Of a DNA stretch of 64,000 nt, positions 51,391-60,350 are shown one piece after another (positions within the stretch are counted from its first letter, which is position 1; every line of letters starts with the position of its first letter). A program made the position numbers and the translations under genes. The notes under the pieces are model-generated. The model ran no database searches, was not told where the DNA came from, and worked only from the letters and a program-made list of their open reading frames with translations. Location: NCBI GenBank assembly GCA_958296005.1, contig CATQHQ010000002.1, forward strand, positions 1,361,501-1,425,500, given 5' to 3'. Origin of the DNA: Longimicrobiales bacterium (GTDB lineage Bacteria; Gemmatimonadota; Gemmatimonadetes; Longimicrobiales; Gaopeijiaceae).

Positions 51391-52542
51391 CTAGCGGCGA
51401 GACTCCGTTCCCGCCAGGGCTTCGATCATTTGGTCGCCGATCCTGCGGAGCGCGACCGCGGCAGGAGATTCGGGCGCGAAGATCACCGTCGGCTTGCCCT
51501 CGTCCCCCGCTTCGCGAACCGCCAAGTCCAGCGGGACCGCACCCAGGAACGGCACCGACAGTTCGGTGGCGAGCGCCTCTCCTCCCCCTCGGCCGAACAG
51601 GTCCACGACCTCGTCGGAGCCGGGGAGCTGGAAGCCCCGCATGTTCTCCACGACCCCCAGCACTCGCGTGTTGACCCGCTCGAACATCTTGATACCCCGC
51701 CGCACGTCTCCCGTCGCAACCTTCTGGGGCGTCGTGACCATCAGCGCTCCGTCCAGCTCCACAGTCTGAACCAGGGACAGCTGCGCGTCTCCCGTGCCCG
51801 GCGGCATGTCCACGATCATCAGGTCCAGGGTGCCCCACGCCACCTGCTCCACGAACTGCTTGAGGATTCCGGCGATGAGGGGGCCACGCATGATGGCGGG
51901 CTGCGCTCGCTCAAGCAGGAACCCAAGGCTCATCAGGCTCACGCCGTGAGCGCGCAACGGCACGATCATCTCCGAGCCCTTGGCGCCGGACACTGCCGGA
52001 CGCCGGGTCTCGCCGAACATGACGGGGATGTTCGGCCCGTAGATGTCGGCGTCCATCAAGCCGACGGCCCATCCCCGCGCTGCGGCGTGAGCGGCCAAGT
52101 TGGTGGCGACCATGGACTTGCCGACGCCGCCCTTGCCCGAACTCACCGCCACGATCCGCTTCACGTCCGCTAGGACGCCCGGCTTGGGGACCGGCGCCGG
52201 CACCGATCCCGGCTGAAGACCTCCGTGCCCCTCCGAGCCCCCACGGGGTCCCCGACCCCCCTGCCCCATCCGCGAGGCGTCGCCCCCGACCGGCGACGTG
52301 CGAGGCAGGCGCACATCCACCTTCACGGCGCTCACGCCGTCCACCCCCTCGGCGGCAGCCCGGGCCTTGCGTACCAGCGCCCCAGGGTCGCCCCTGCGCA
52401 AGGAGAAGACGAAGCGGACTTTGCCGTCGTCCCCGGCAACCACATCCGCGACCTGCCCTAGGGTCACCACGTCCTTGCCGTCGGCGTTCGTCACGCGGGC
52501 CAGCGCCCGGGTCACCGCATCGGCCAGTATGCTGTCGCTCAT
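51391..52542 (-). CDS. mrp: Mrp/NBP35-family Fe-S cluster carrier ATPase, without CPxC motif
   Basis: The product has 383 residues. The N-terminal MIP18/DUF59 domain (about 1-80), a Gly/Pro-rich linker, then the deviant Walker A VSSGKGGVGKS (residues 133-143), DADIYGPNIPVMFG and MIVDMPPGTGDAQLSLVQ make up the family. Mrp/ApbC carriers transfer Fe-S clusters. The Cys pair normally found after VVENM is missing; here VVENMRGFQLPGSDEVVDLFG follows, so a classic bridging cluster site is absent. It is preceded by the NifU-like gene, a partner in Fe-S handling. Confidence 0.9.
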   Translation of the reverse strand: MSDSILADAVTRALARVTNADGKDVVTLGQVADVVAGDDGKVRFVFSLRRGDPGALVRKARAAAEGVDGVSAVKVDVRLPRTSPVGGDASRMGQGGRGPRGGSEGHGGLQPGSVPAPVPKPGVLADVKRIVAVSSGKGGVGKSMVATNLAAHAAARGWAVGLMDADIYGPNIPVMFGETRRPAVSGAKGSEMIVPLRAHGVSLMSLGFLLERAQPAIMRGPLIAGILKQFVEQVAWGTLDLMIVDMPPGTGDAQLSLVQTVELDGALMVTTPQKVATGDVRRGIKMFERVNTRVLGVVENMRGFQLPGSDEVVDLFGRGGGEALATELSVPFLGAVPLDLAVREAGDEGKPTVIFAPESPAAVALRRIGDQMIEALAGTESRR

Positions 52543-52549
52543 CGGAGGG

Positions 52550-52780
52550 TCAGCTGGCGTAGACGGCGACGACCTCGGGCACTTCCGCCCGCAGCCGCCG
52601 CTCGATCCCCTCCTTCAATGTCATCATCGAGATGGGACACGCCTCGCAGGCACCCATCAACCGCACCTCAACCCTGCCCGACGCCTCGCTCCACTCCACA
52701 AGTTCCACGTCTCCTCCGTCGGAGCGAACAGCTGGGCGAATGGATTCGAGCACCGCCTCAATCCGGTCCCTGGTCCCCAT
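52550..52780 (-). CDS. NifU C-terminal domain-like protein
   Basis: The product has 76 residues from an ATG at 52780. It has RIEAVLESIRPAVRSDGGDVELVEW and the cluster motif GACEACPISMMTLKEGIERRL, with CxxC in CEAC (C-x-x-C), the NifU/NfuA-type scaffold. It is one of the short, single-domain Nfu proteins. Together with Mrp (7 bp downstream), it would provide Fe-S clusters to client proteins. Confidence 0.85.
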   Translation of the reverse strand: MGTRDRIEAVLESIRPAVRSDGGDVELVEWSEASGRVEVRLMGACEACPISMMTLKEGIERRLRAEVPEVVAVYAS

Positions 52781-52938
52781 ACTCGATCGCCAATAGCGGC
52801 TTGCCACAGTTTCGACCGGCGTCGCTCCTCCGGCCCGCGTCGGACGGAAGCTACCTTCCGGCGCTTGGAACCGTCAACGGGTCGCCGACCGTTCGTTCCG
52901 GCGGACTGCAGCCCCCCGGCAGCCGCCCTGTCCCGGTG

Positions 52939-52968
52939 TTGCGCACCCGCGGACGACAAATGTACACT
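52939..52968 (+). promoter_or_regulatory. Candidate pruA promoter
   Basis: TTGCGC (52939-52944) and TACACT (52963-52968) with an 18-bp spacer resemble a sigma-70 promoter. They lie 58 bp before the pruA ATG in the 245-bp divergent gap (52781-53025), in which I see no gene. A small GCCTC-CC-GAGGC hairpin follows. By-eye call only. Confidence 0.35.
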
Positions 52969-53025
52969 TCGGCCTCCCGAGGCTAGATCAGCCGTGCGAC
53001 TCACCGACCCCGGACCGGAAGCGTC

Positions 53026-54654
53026 ATGTCTGGAACGATCCGCATACCCGCTACCGCCCCGGAGCCCGTCAACAGCTACGCTCCCGGCACCTCTGCGCGA
53101 ACCGAACTCAAGGCCGCCCTGAAGGAGATGTCGGGACAACGCGCCGACATCCCGCTCGTGATCGGGGGCCAGGAACTCCGAACCGGCGACGTCCGTAGCA
53201 TCGCCGCCCCTCACGACCACGGCTTGGACCTGGGCGTCTGGCACGCAGGGGGCGCCGCCGAAGCGCTGAGGGCGATCGAGGAGACCCGGGACGCGCGGCG
53301 GGAGTGGGCGTCGTGGCGTTGGGAGGAACGGGCGACGGTGTTCCTGAAGGCGGCCGAGCTGCTGGCCACCAAGTGGCGGCCCGTCCTGAACGCCGCAACG
53401 ATGCTGGGCCAGAGCAAGACGGCGTTCCAAGCCGAGATCGACGCGGCCTGCGAGCTCATAGACTTCTACCGCTGGGGCGTCCACTTCGCCGAGACGATCT
53501 ACGACCAGCAGCCGGAGTCGGGGCGGGGCGAGTGGAACCGGCTGGACTTCCGGCCGCTGGAAGGGTTCGTCTACGCGGTCAGTCCCTTCAACTTCACCGC
53601 GATCGGCGGCAACCTAGCGGGGCTTCCGGCGCTGATGGGATGCGGCGTGCTGTGGAAGCCGTCCTCCAACGCCCTGCTCTCCAGCTACTTCACCTACAAG
53701 CTGCTCGAGGAAGCGGGCCTGCCGCCGGGCGTCGTCAACTTCGTGCCCGGCCACCCGGCCGAGATCACGCAGGCGGCGCTGAGCCACCCGGAGTTCGCAG
53801 GGCTCCACTTCACCGGCTCCACCGAAGTCTTCCAGTCGTTGTGGACCACCGTGGGACGAGAGATCGGCTCGTACCGATCCTATCCGCGGCTCGTGGGAGA
53901 GACGGGCGGCAAGGACTTCATCGTGGCCCACCCGTCGGCGGACCCGGACGCCTTGCGGACCGCGATCGTGCGCGGCGCCTTCGAGTACCAGGGGCAGAAG
54001 TGCTCCGCCGCGTCGCGCGCCTACGTCCCCGAGTCGATCTGGCGAGAGATGCGCGAGCCGCTGGCGGCCGAGACCGACGGCCTGCCGATGGGCGACCCGG
54101 CGGACTTCCGCAACTTCGTCAACGCGGTCATCGACGGGCACGCCTTTCGGAAGATCGCCGGGTACATCGATCGAGCCGCGGCCAGCCCCGACGCCGAGAT
54201 CGTGGCGGGAGGGACGTACTCCGACTCCGACGGCTGGTTCATCCGGCCCACGATCGTTCGGGCCAAGACGCCGGCCTACGAGAGCATGTGCGACGAGATC
54301 TTCGGCCCGGTGATCTCCATCTACGTCTACCCCGACGACGCCTGGGCGGAGACGCTGGAGATCGTGGATTCCACGTCGCCCTACGGCCTTACCGGCGCAG
54401 TCTTCGCCCAGGATCGGTCCGCCGTCCGCGAGGCGATGGATCGGCTCCGCTACGCCGCCGGAAACTTCTACGTCAACGACAAGCCGACGGGGGCGGTGGT
54501 GGCCCACCAGCCGTTTGGCGGCGGCAGAGCGTCGGGAACCAACGACAAGGCGGGCTCCGCCTTCAACCTGTTGCGCTGGGTGACGCCGCGAACGATCAAG
54601 GAAAGCTTCGTGCCCGCCGTGGACTACCGGTACCCGTTCATGGCGGAGCGCTAG
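53026..54654 (+). CDS. pruA: L-glutamate gamma-semialdehyde dehydrogenase (1-pyrroline-5-carboxylate dehydrogenase)
   Basis: PruA oxidises glutamate semialdehyde to glutamate, the second step of proline breakdown, using NAD. The 542-residue length, as in the stand-alone P5C dehydrogenases, and the N-terminal region KAALKEMSGQRADIPLVIGG fit. ALDH motifs: VYAVSPFNFTAIGGNL, VLWKPSSNALLSSY, FTGSTEVFQ, E292 in LVGETGGKDFIVAHP and the catalytic Cys326 in YQGQKCSAASRAYVP. The end has HQPFGGGRASGTNDKAGSAFN. No PutA proline dehydrogenase is in the window. Confidence 0.93.
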   Translation: MSGTIRIPATAPEPVNSYAPGTSARTELKAALKEMSGQRADIPLVIGGQELRTGDVRSIAAPHDHGLDLGVWHAGGAAEALRAIEETRDARREWASWRWEERATVFLKAAELLATKWRPVLNAATMLGQSKTAFQAEIDAACELIDFYRWGVHFAETIYDQQPESGRGEWNRLDFRPLEGFVYAVSPFNFTAIGGNLAGLPALMGCGVLWKPSSNALLSSYFTYKLLEEAGLPPGVVNFVPGHPAEITQAALSHPEFAGLHFTGSTEVFQSLWTTVGREIGSYRSYPRLVGETGGKDFIVAHPSADPDALRTAIVRGAFEYQGQKCSAASRAYVPESIWREMREPLAAETDGLPMGDPADFRNFVNAVIDGHAFRKIAGYIDRAAASPDAEIVAGGTYSDSDGWFIRPTIVRAKTPAYESMCDEIFGPVISIYVYPDDAWAETLEIVDSTSPYGLTGAVFAQDRSAVREAMDRLRYAAGNFYVNDKPTGAVVAHQPFGGGRASGTNDKAGSAFNLLRWVTPRTIKESFVPAVDYRYPFMAER

Positions 54655-54659
54655 CTGCG

Positions 54660-55847
54660 TCAGACAGCGGCAGCGGCGGCGGCTTCCACGGCGGCGGCGA
54701 AGTCGGCCTTCAGGTCCTCTAGGTCTTCCAGGCCCACCGAGATGCGGACGAAGCCGTCGGGAATCCCCAGGTCGCTCCGTTCTTCGGGACTCAAGTCCAC
54801 ATGGGACGTGTAGCGAGGCTGGGAGACGAGGGTCTCCACGCCCCCTAGCGACGGCGCCGGCAGGGCCAGCTCGAGGGCGGCGCAGAACGCGTCGGCGGCC
54901 GGCCCGCCCCCTTCCAGCACAATCGACGCCATCCCCCCGAAGCCGTCGAGCATCTCGGCGGCGCGTTCGTGGTCGGGGTGGCTGGGAAGCCCCGGGTGGA
55001 CGACCTGGGCGACGCCCTCGACGCTCTGGAACCACTCCGCCAGGGCGAGGGACGTGCGGTTGTGGCGCTCCATGCGGGCCGGGAGGCTGCGAATGCCCCG
55101 TTCCAGGAGCCAAGCCGCCTGCGGGTCCAGCGAGGGGCCGTAGAGCTTCATCATCTTCGTCACGCCGGCGATCAGGGCGCGGGTGCCGGCCACCGCGCCG
55201 GCGATCAAGTCCGAGTGCCCTCCCAAGTACTTGGTGGCCGAGTGGATCACCGCGTCCACGCCGTGCTCGACGGGGCGCAGGTTGACGGGGGTGGCGAAGG
55301 TGGCATCGGCGACCAGGAGCGCACATGCTTCCCGGGCCGCGTCGCGAGCGGGAGCGATCTCGAAGACGCGCAGAGTCGGGTTGGTGGGCAGCTCCAGGAA
55401 GACGACCCGCGTGCGAGGGGTAAGGGCGGCGCTCCAGGCACCGGCGTCGGCCGGGTCCACAAAGGTGGTCGCGACGCCCCGCCGGGGGAGTTCGTCGGCG
55501 AGAAGGGCGTGGGTGGCCCCGTAGAGGTGGCGGCTGGCCACGACGTGGTCGCCCGCCTCCGTCAGCGCCAGCAGGGTCATGGCGGTGGCGCCCATGCCGC
55601 TGGCGAGAACCAGTGCCGCCTCCGTTCCCTCCAGGGCCGCGATCTTGCCCGCGACGGAAAGCTGGTTGGGGTTGTTGCCGTAGCGGCTATAGAGGAGGCC
55701 GCCGTCGTCGGGGCTCGACCAGTGGAAGGTGGAGCTGCGAACGATGGGGGGCACGACTGGATCGCCGGGCCGAGTCGCGGGCTGGCCAGCGTGCACGGCG
55801 CGAGTGGCCGCTCCCTGGGTTCCGTTGCGAGCCGGTCGATCGCTCAT
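54660..55847 (-). CDS. Cys/Met metabolism PLP-dependent enzyme (cystathionine gamma-synthase/methionine gamma-lyase type)
   Basis: The product has 395 residues; the ATG at 55847 overlaps the upstream stop (ATGA). Motifs: TRAVHAGQPATRPGDPVVPPI, LYSRYGNNPNQLSV, ASGMGATAMTLLAL, PTNPTLRVFEIAP, ATKYLGGHSDLIAGAV (PLP lysine) and PDGFVRISVGLEDLEDL. It is a sibling of the enzyme at 38349, sharing the family but not the details, so one may be a synthase and the other a lyase. An Ala-rich tail ends the chain. Convergent with pruA, only five bases apart. Confidence 0.87.
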   Translation of the reverse strand: MSDRPARNGTQGAATRAVHAGQPATRPGDPVVPPIVRSSTFHWSSPDDGGLLYSRYGNNPNQLSVAGKIAALEGTEAALVLASGMGATAMTLLALTEAGDHVVASRHLYGATHALLADELPRRGVATTFVDPADAGAWSAALTPRTRVVFLELPTNPTLRVFEIAPARDAAREACALLVADATFATPVNLRPVEHGVDAVIHSATKYLGGHSDLIAGAVAGTRALIAGVTKMMKLYGPSLDPQAAWLLERGIRSLPARMERHNRTSLALAEWFQSVEGVAQVVHPGLPSHPDHERAAEMLDGFGGMASIVLEGGGPAADAFCAALELALPAPSLGGVETLVSQPRYTSHVDLSPEERSDLGIPDGFVRISVGLEDLEDLKADFAAAVEAAAAAAV

Positions 55848-56518
55848 TCCGCACCCCGTCTCTCTTCGGCGACGGAAAGGGCGCCAGCAGTGGCGAAGCT
55901 GCTGAGGGCCGACACGCCGCCGTCGGCTTCGGCGTAGACGAGGCGTCGCTTCGCCAGCCTCCGCAGACGGCGAGCACCTGGGGGTCCGAGGGCGGTCGTC
56001 GCGTCCTCGGCTCGTATCCGCCTCCGCATCTCGAGGGCGGCCCACGCCTTTCGTTCCCCGGGCGAGGCGCAGCCGAGAAGCCGGAAGCGTCCGGCACCCA
56101 TGTCGCACACCGCCGCAAGTCCGTGTCGCTCCAGGACCTGCTCCACAGCGTGGCGGTGCGTGTCGTCGGCCGCCCGGAAGAGGAAGAAGACGTTCCGGGG
56201 CCTGTCGGGCGCCAGGTAGCGGAGCAGCAGCTTGGCCACCACCTCGTCGGCGCAGCTGAAGTCCATGACCCGCACCCGGGTGAAGTCGACCACGGAGACC
56301 ACTACCGGCGAGGGGTGCGCCCGCCCGGGCAAGCGTCCAACACGCGAGGACGGATCGCCGGCGCCTTCGGGCGGAGAGGCGGCCAGGCGGTCCTCGATCG
56401 CCTTCCGGACAGCTCTTCCCGTGGGCCGGGTGACCATATGCGGGCGACGGGAGGCCGGCGCGCTCCGGGAGAGGGCGCATACGTCGATGCGCAGGGGACG
56501 GATCGTGCTATTGACCAT
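55844..56518 (-). CDS. STAS-like/DUF4325-like regulatory protein
   Basis: The product has 224 residues from the ATG at 56518, which overlaps the end of the upstream HATPase gene. It has VVVSVVDFTRVRVMDFSCADEVVAKLLLRYL, the pattern of a STAS-like domain that acts with HATPase partners. The C-terminal half has basic and hydrophobic segments with RRLRRLAKRRLVYAEADGG, of winged-helix type possibly. It is cotranscribed with the STAS-HATPase protein, suggesting a partner-switching pair. The assignment of DUF4325 is tentative. Confidence 0.55.
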   Translation of the reverse strand: MVNSTIRPLRIDVCALSRSAPASRRPHMVTRPTGRAVRKAIEDRLAASPPEGAGDPSSRVGRLPGRAHPSPVVVSVVDFTRVRVMDFSCADEVVAKLLLRYLAPDRPRNVFFLFRAADDTHRHAVEQVLERHGLAAVCDMGAGRFRLLGCASPGERKAWAALEMRRRIRAEDATTALGPPGARRLRRLAKRRLVYAEADGGVSALSSFATAGALSVAEERRGAE

Positions 56519-57401
56519 TGGCGATGCGTTGGGGGAGGACGATGTTGATCTGGGCGCCCGGGAACGCGCCAAGCCCGTCCTGCAGGGGAGGCAGGCGGGC
56601 CCACGAGGGCGAATCGGCGATTGTGGCGGTGCCGCTGCGGATCGAGACCAGGCCGTCCCAGCGTCGAACCTGCTTGCGGATCTGCTGGATCCCTTGTCCC
56701 CGTCCAGTGTCCGGGAAGCGGGTCAGCCCCATGAGGAAGGCGGCCTCCAGGGCGGTCGCGTCGCTCCATCGGTCGCCGAACCGCTCCGAGTGCTCGTCTT
56801 CCAGAGAGGCGCGGAACCCCCGTCCCAGGTCCGACACGGCGATCACCACCACGCGGCGTCCCAGGCGCTGCGTCCAGTTGTAGCCTTGGGCGGCGACCCA
56901 GCCCGGCGCGTCGGCGTGTTCGACGACGTTCTGGCACACTTCCGAGAGCATGACCGAGAACTGGACCACCGCCGACTCCGGGTAGTCGAGGTTGTGGGAG
57001 AGGATCGCACCGGCACGAGACTGGACCCGGTCCACGACCTTGTGCACGTCGGCGTGGGAGGCGACCGGGGTGACCTCCAGCAACACGGGAGAATCGCCGC
57101 TGCGCGTCCGGCCTCGGGGAAGCGGCGGGGCGAACACGGCGGCGGCGGCCTTGAAGAAACCCATCCGGGCCAAGTAGCTGATCGCGTCGGGGTCGGTCGG
57201 CGCAGAGAGCTTGGGGGGGATGCCGCTTCGTTCCTCGGCCGCCTTGCCGGCGGAGAGGATCGCCGTCATTCCGTTGGGGTCGGTCCATCGGAGACGGCGA
57301 GCGTCGAAGAGGACAGGACCCGGCCCGCCCAGAGTACCAGCCCCGTAGAGAGCCTCTACGTTCCGGTAGTCGAGGGATGCGGGGACGTCGACGACGTGCA
57401 T
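56508..57401 (-). CDS. STAS-HATPase (anti-sigma-like) fused protein
   Basis: The product has 297 residues. The N-terminal part (1-100) has ALYGAGTLGGPGPVLFDARRLRWTDPNGMTAIL, a STAS-like fold. The C-terminal part has an HATPase domain: N-box SEVCQNVVEHAD (N158), G1 box DLGRGF (191-196) and G2 GRGQGIQQI (233-241). This is similar to RsbW/SpoIIAB-type kinases or to a cell-fate regulator. Its neighbour (55844) is STAS-like. The phosphorylation target is not evident. A 21-bp gap separates it from the ROK gene stop downstream on the opposite side of its start. Confidence 0.72.
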   Translation of the reverse strand: MHVVDVPASLDYRNVEALYGAGTLGGPGPVLFDARRLRWTDPNGMTAILSAGKAAEERSGIPPKLSAPTDPDAISYLARMGFFKAAAAVFAPPLPRGRTRSGDSPVLLEVTPVASHADVHKVVDRVQSRAGAILSHNLDYPESAVVQFSVMLSEVCQNVVEHADAPGWVAAQGYNWTQRLGRRVVVIAVSDLGRGFRASLEDEHSERFGDRWSDATALEAAFLMGLTRFPDTGRGQGIQQIRKQVRRWDGLVSIRSGTATIADSPSWARLPPLQDGLGAFPGAQINIVLPQRIANGQ

Positions 57402-57422
57402 GTCAGGAAGATAACGCCCGGA

Positions 57423-58385
57423 TCACGCGGGGGCGGCCTGAGCACTTCTGAAGAGCTCCGCGGCGCCGACGACGCCAGCCGTCTCGGGGAAGGCCGCGGG
57501 TTCGATGCGGCACGCCGCCTCGGCCGAGGCGAAGGCCCGACGACGAACTTCCCGCCGAAGGGGACCGAAGAGCAGATCCCCGGCGCGGGCAACGCCTCCG
57601 GCGAGCACGATCACGTCGGGGTTGAGGACGTGCATCAGGTTCGCGACCGCCACGCCGAGGATCGCGCCGGTGTCGGCGACGACCCGCGCCGCTTTGCGGT
57701 CTCCGTCGGCCGCCGCGCGGCACACCGTTTCCGCCGTAACGCGCTGGGGGCTCTCCGGGCAGTACCCCGCATCCAGCGCCCGGGCCGCGATCGCCGGCCC
57801 CGAAGCGTACGCCTCCACGCAACCCCGGGCGCCGCACCCGCACAGCAGCCCGTTCATCTCGACGCAAGTGTGGCCGACCTCCCCGGCCGAGCCCGACACG
57901 CCTTGATGGACCCGACCGTCGAGGACGATGCCTCCGCCGATCCCCGTGCCCAGCGTCAGGCACACGAGGCATCGGGCGCCCTGCCCCGCCCCGCGGCGCC
58001 ACTCGCCGTAGGCCGCGCAATCGGCGTCGTTGTGCAGGGTGGCGGGCACCCCGGCGGCCTCGACCAGCAACTCCCGCAACGGGACGTTTCGCCAACCCAG
58101 GTTGGGCGTCTCCCGCACGGTCCCCGAGTCCAGCTCCATCGGCCCGGGAGCGCCCGCGCCGATCCCCGCCACATCGTCCGGAAAGCGGACGCCCGCGGCC
58201 GCCGCCGACTCCCGCACCATGGCAGCGACCCGCCGGGCCGCAGCCGCGGCTCCCTCCTCGGGACGCGTGGGGGCGGTACGCACCGCCACCGGTCCTCCGC
58301 CGTCGGAACGAACGAGTCCCACGACAAGGTTGGTGCCCCCGATGTCCACGCCGGCGATCCAGCGGGGGCCGGGCGCTCCGGTCAT
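57423..58385 (-). CDS. ROK-family sugar kinase (glucokinase-like)
   Basis: The product has 320 residues. The ATP phosphate motif [14 protein letters not shown] is at residues 12-25, with the catalytic region [13 protein letters not shown] and [11 protein letters not shown]. The zinc site [21 protein letters not shown] (CxCGxxGCxE) is typical, and [10 protein letters not shown] follows. ROK kinases phosphorylate glucose or N-acetyl sugars; the sugar is not deduced. The ATG at 58385 overlaps the lepA stop (ATGA), so it is expressed after lepA. Confidence 0.9.
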   Translation of the reverse strand: MTGAPGPRWIAGVDIGGTNLVVGLVRSDGGGPVAVRTAPTRPEEGAAAAARRVAAMVRESAAAAGVRFPDDVAGIGAGAPGPMELDSGTVRETPNLGWRNVPLRELLVEAAGVPATLHNDADCAAYGEWRRGAGQGARCLVCLTLGTGIGGGIVLDGRVHQGVSGSAGEVGHTCVEMNGLLCGCGARGCVEAYASGPAIAARALDAGYCPESPQRVTAETVCRAAADGDRKAARVVADTGAILGVAVANLMHVLNPDVIVLAGGVARAGDLLFGPLRREVRRRAFASAEAACRIEPAAFPETAGVVGAAELFRSAQAAPA

Positions 58386-60244
58386 GCGCGCTCGCCGTCC
58401 AGCTGGAGCACGGCCATGAAGGCTTCCTGAGGGATCTCCACCGAACCGACCTGCTTCATCCGCTTCTTGCCCTCCCTCTGCCGCTCCAGAAGCTTGCGCT
58501 TGCGCGTGATGTCGCCGCCGTAGCACTTGGCGGTCACGTTCTTGCGCACCGCCTTCACCGTCTCCCGGGCGATGATCTGGTTGCCGATCGCCGCCTGCAA
58601 AGCCACCTCGAACTGCTGCCGGGGGATCAGCTCCCTGAGCTTGCGCACGAGCGCGCGGCCGTGGTGGTACGCGTTCTCCCGGTGGATGATCACCGAGAAG
58701 GCGTCCACCACCTCGCGGTTCACCATCACGTCGAGCTTGATCAAGTCGCCGGGCCGGTACTCCAGGAACTCGTAGTCCAGGGCGGCGTAGCCCCGCGTCC
58801 CGCTCTTCAGCCGGTCGTAGAAGTCCAGCACGATCTCGGCCAGGGGCAGCTCGAACTCCATCTCGACCCTGTGCGGGTCCAGGTAGCTCATCGACTTGAA
58901 GGCGCCCCGCCGCTCGTGACACAGCCTCTGCACGTTCCCGATGTAGGCCGACGGCGCCACGATCCGCGCGCTCACCACCGGCTCGGCCACGGATTCGACC
59001 AGCGCGCGGTCCGGCAGCATCGAAGGGTTCTCGACGACGATCCGGCGCCGGTCCGCCATGACGACTTCGTACTTCACGTTGGGGACGGTGGAAACGAGCT
59101 TGACGTCGAACTCCCGATCCAGGCGCTCCTGAACGATCTCCAAGTGCAGCAGGCCCAGAAAACCGCACCGGAAGCCGAAGCCCAAGGCCCGGGACGTCTC
59201 CGGCTCGAACTGCAACGCCGCATCGTTGAGTCGGAGGCGCTGGAGGGCGTCTCGCAGCTCCTCGTAGCCGTCGGACTCGCTGGGGTAGAGTCCGGCAAAG
59301 ACCATGGGCCGCACCTCCTGATAGCCCGGCAGCAGCTCGCCGGCCCTGTCCGCGGCGTCCAGGATCGTATCGCCCGACCGGGTGTCGGAGACCGCCTTGA
59401 TCGCCGCCACCACGTAGCCCACGTCGCCGGGACCCAGAGACGCGCTGGGGACGCGTCCCAGCCGCATGTGGCCCACTTGGGTGACCTCGTAGCGAGCGTC
59501 CACGGCTCCGAACGTCATCGACATGCCGGGTCGCAACGTGCCGTCGAAGATGCGGACGCTGGGCACGGCGCCCAGGTACTGGTCGTAGTACGAGTCGAAG
59601 ATCAAGGCCCGAAGCGGGTCGCTCGGGTCGCCGGCGGGCGGCGGGATCCGGTCCACAACCGCCTCCAGAACCGCCTCGACCCCCGTGCCATCCTTGGCGC
59701 TCACCTCCAGCACCGACTCCGGATCGATCCCCATCAGCTCGGCGATCTCGTGGCGACGACGCTCGGGTTCGGCGCCTGGAAGGTCGATCTTGTTGACGAT
59801 CGGGACGATCTCCAGTTCCGCGTCCAGGGCCAGGAAGAGGTTCGACAGCGTCTGGGCCTGAACACCCTGGGTTGCGTCCACCACCAGGATCGCGCCTTCG
59901 CACGCCGCCAGAGAACGAGAGACTTCGTAGGCGAAGTCCACGTGGCCGGGCGTGTCGATCAGGTTCAGGACGTAGTCGCGTCCATCCTCGGCTCGGTGCG
60001 TCATCCGGACGGCGTGGAGCTTAATCGTGATCCCGCGCTCCCGCTCCAGTTCGTTGGAGTCCAGGACTTGGTCCCTCATCTGGCGGCTGTCCAGCGTGGC
60101 GGTGGCCTCCAGGAGGCGATCCGCCAAGGTGGATTTGCCGTGGTCGATGTGGGCGATGATGCAGAAGTTGCGGATGCGGTCGGTTGGCACGAAGGAAGGC
60201 CGAGTGACGGAGGGGCGTCCTGCCGGTGGGCAGGCAGGTGACAT
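58382..60244 (-). CDS. lepA: Elongation factor 4 (LepA)
   Basis: LepA is a GTPase that promotes back-translocation or initiation-related steps on the ribosome. The 620-residue protein has [18 protein letters not shown] (G1), RERGITIK (G2), [23 protein letters not shown] (G3), [14 protein letters not shown] (G4) and [13 protein letters not shown] (G5). The domain V-like [21 protein letters not shown] and the C-terminal domain [29 protein letters not shown] complete it. Start ATG at 60244; an upstream in-frame TTG at 60268 is less likely. The -10-like TATAAG (60280-60275) gives a leader of about 25 nt. Confidence 0.96.
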   Translation of the reverse strand: MSPACPPAGRPSVTRPSFVPTDRIRNFCIIAHIDHGKSTLADRLLEATATLDSRQMRDQVLDSNELERERGITIKLHAVRMTHRAEDGRDYVLNLIDTPGHVDFAYEVSRSLAACEGAILVVDATQGVQAQTLSNLFLALDAELEIVPIVNKIDLPGAEPERRRHEIAELMGIDPESVLEVSAKDGTGVEAVLEAVVDRIPPPAGDPSDPLRALIFDSYYDQYLGAVPSVRIFDGTLRPGMSMTFGAVDARYEVTQVGHMRLGRVPSASLGPGDVGYVVAAIKAVSDTRSGDTILDAADRAGELLPGYQEVRPMVFAGLYPSESDGYEELRDALQRLRLNDAALQFEPETSRALGFGFRCGFLGLLHLEIVQERLDREFDVKLVSTVPNVKYEVVMADRRRIVVENPSMLPDRALVESVAEPVVSARIVAPSAYIGNVQRLCHERRGAFKSMSYLDPHRVEMEFELPLAEIVLDFYDRLKSGTRGYAALDYEFLEYRPGDLIKLDVMVNREVVDAFSVIIHRENAYHHGRALVRKLRELIPRQQFEVALQAAIGNQIIARETVKAVRKNVTAKCYGGDITRKRKLLERQREGKKRMKQVGSVEIPQEAFMAVLQLDGERA

Positions 60245-60350
60245 TTGACAGAAAACGAAGTTAGACAATAAGCTCTTATAGGTGCTTCACCACATAAGTG
60301 CTAGCGCTTGCAGTCGCCTGTCGGTCACTCATAGAGGGTAGAAGTCAACC
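60245..60350. promoter_or_regulatory. Divergent promoter region lepA / TonB receptor
   Basis: This 106-bp AT-richer gap holds TTGACA (60245-60250, plus strand), a perfect -35-like hexamer lacking a good -10 at the right distance. On the minus strand TATAAG at 60280-60275 is a likely -10 for lepA. ATAAG-CT-CTTAT (60268-60279) is a small inverted repeat. The calls are by eye and weak. Confidence 0.35.

Noticed and set aside
60245-60273. Strong sigma-70 promoter for the TonB receptor from TTGACA
   Set aside because: The -35 is perfect but the sequence at 17 bp (ATAAGC) is a poor -10; kept only as part of a weak regulatory region.
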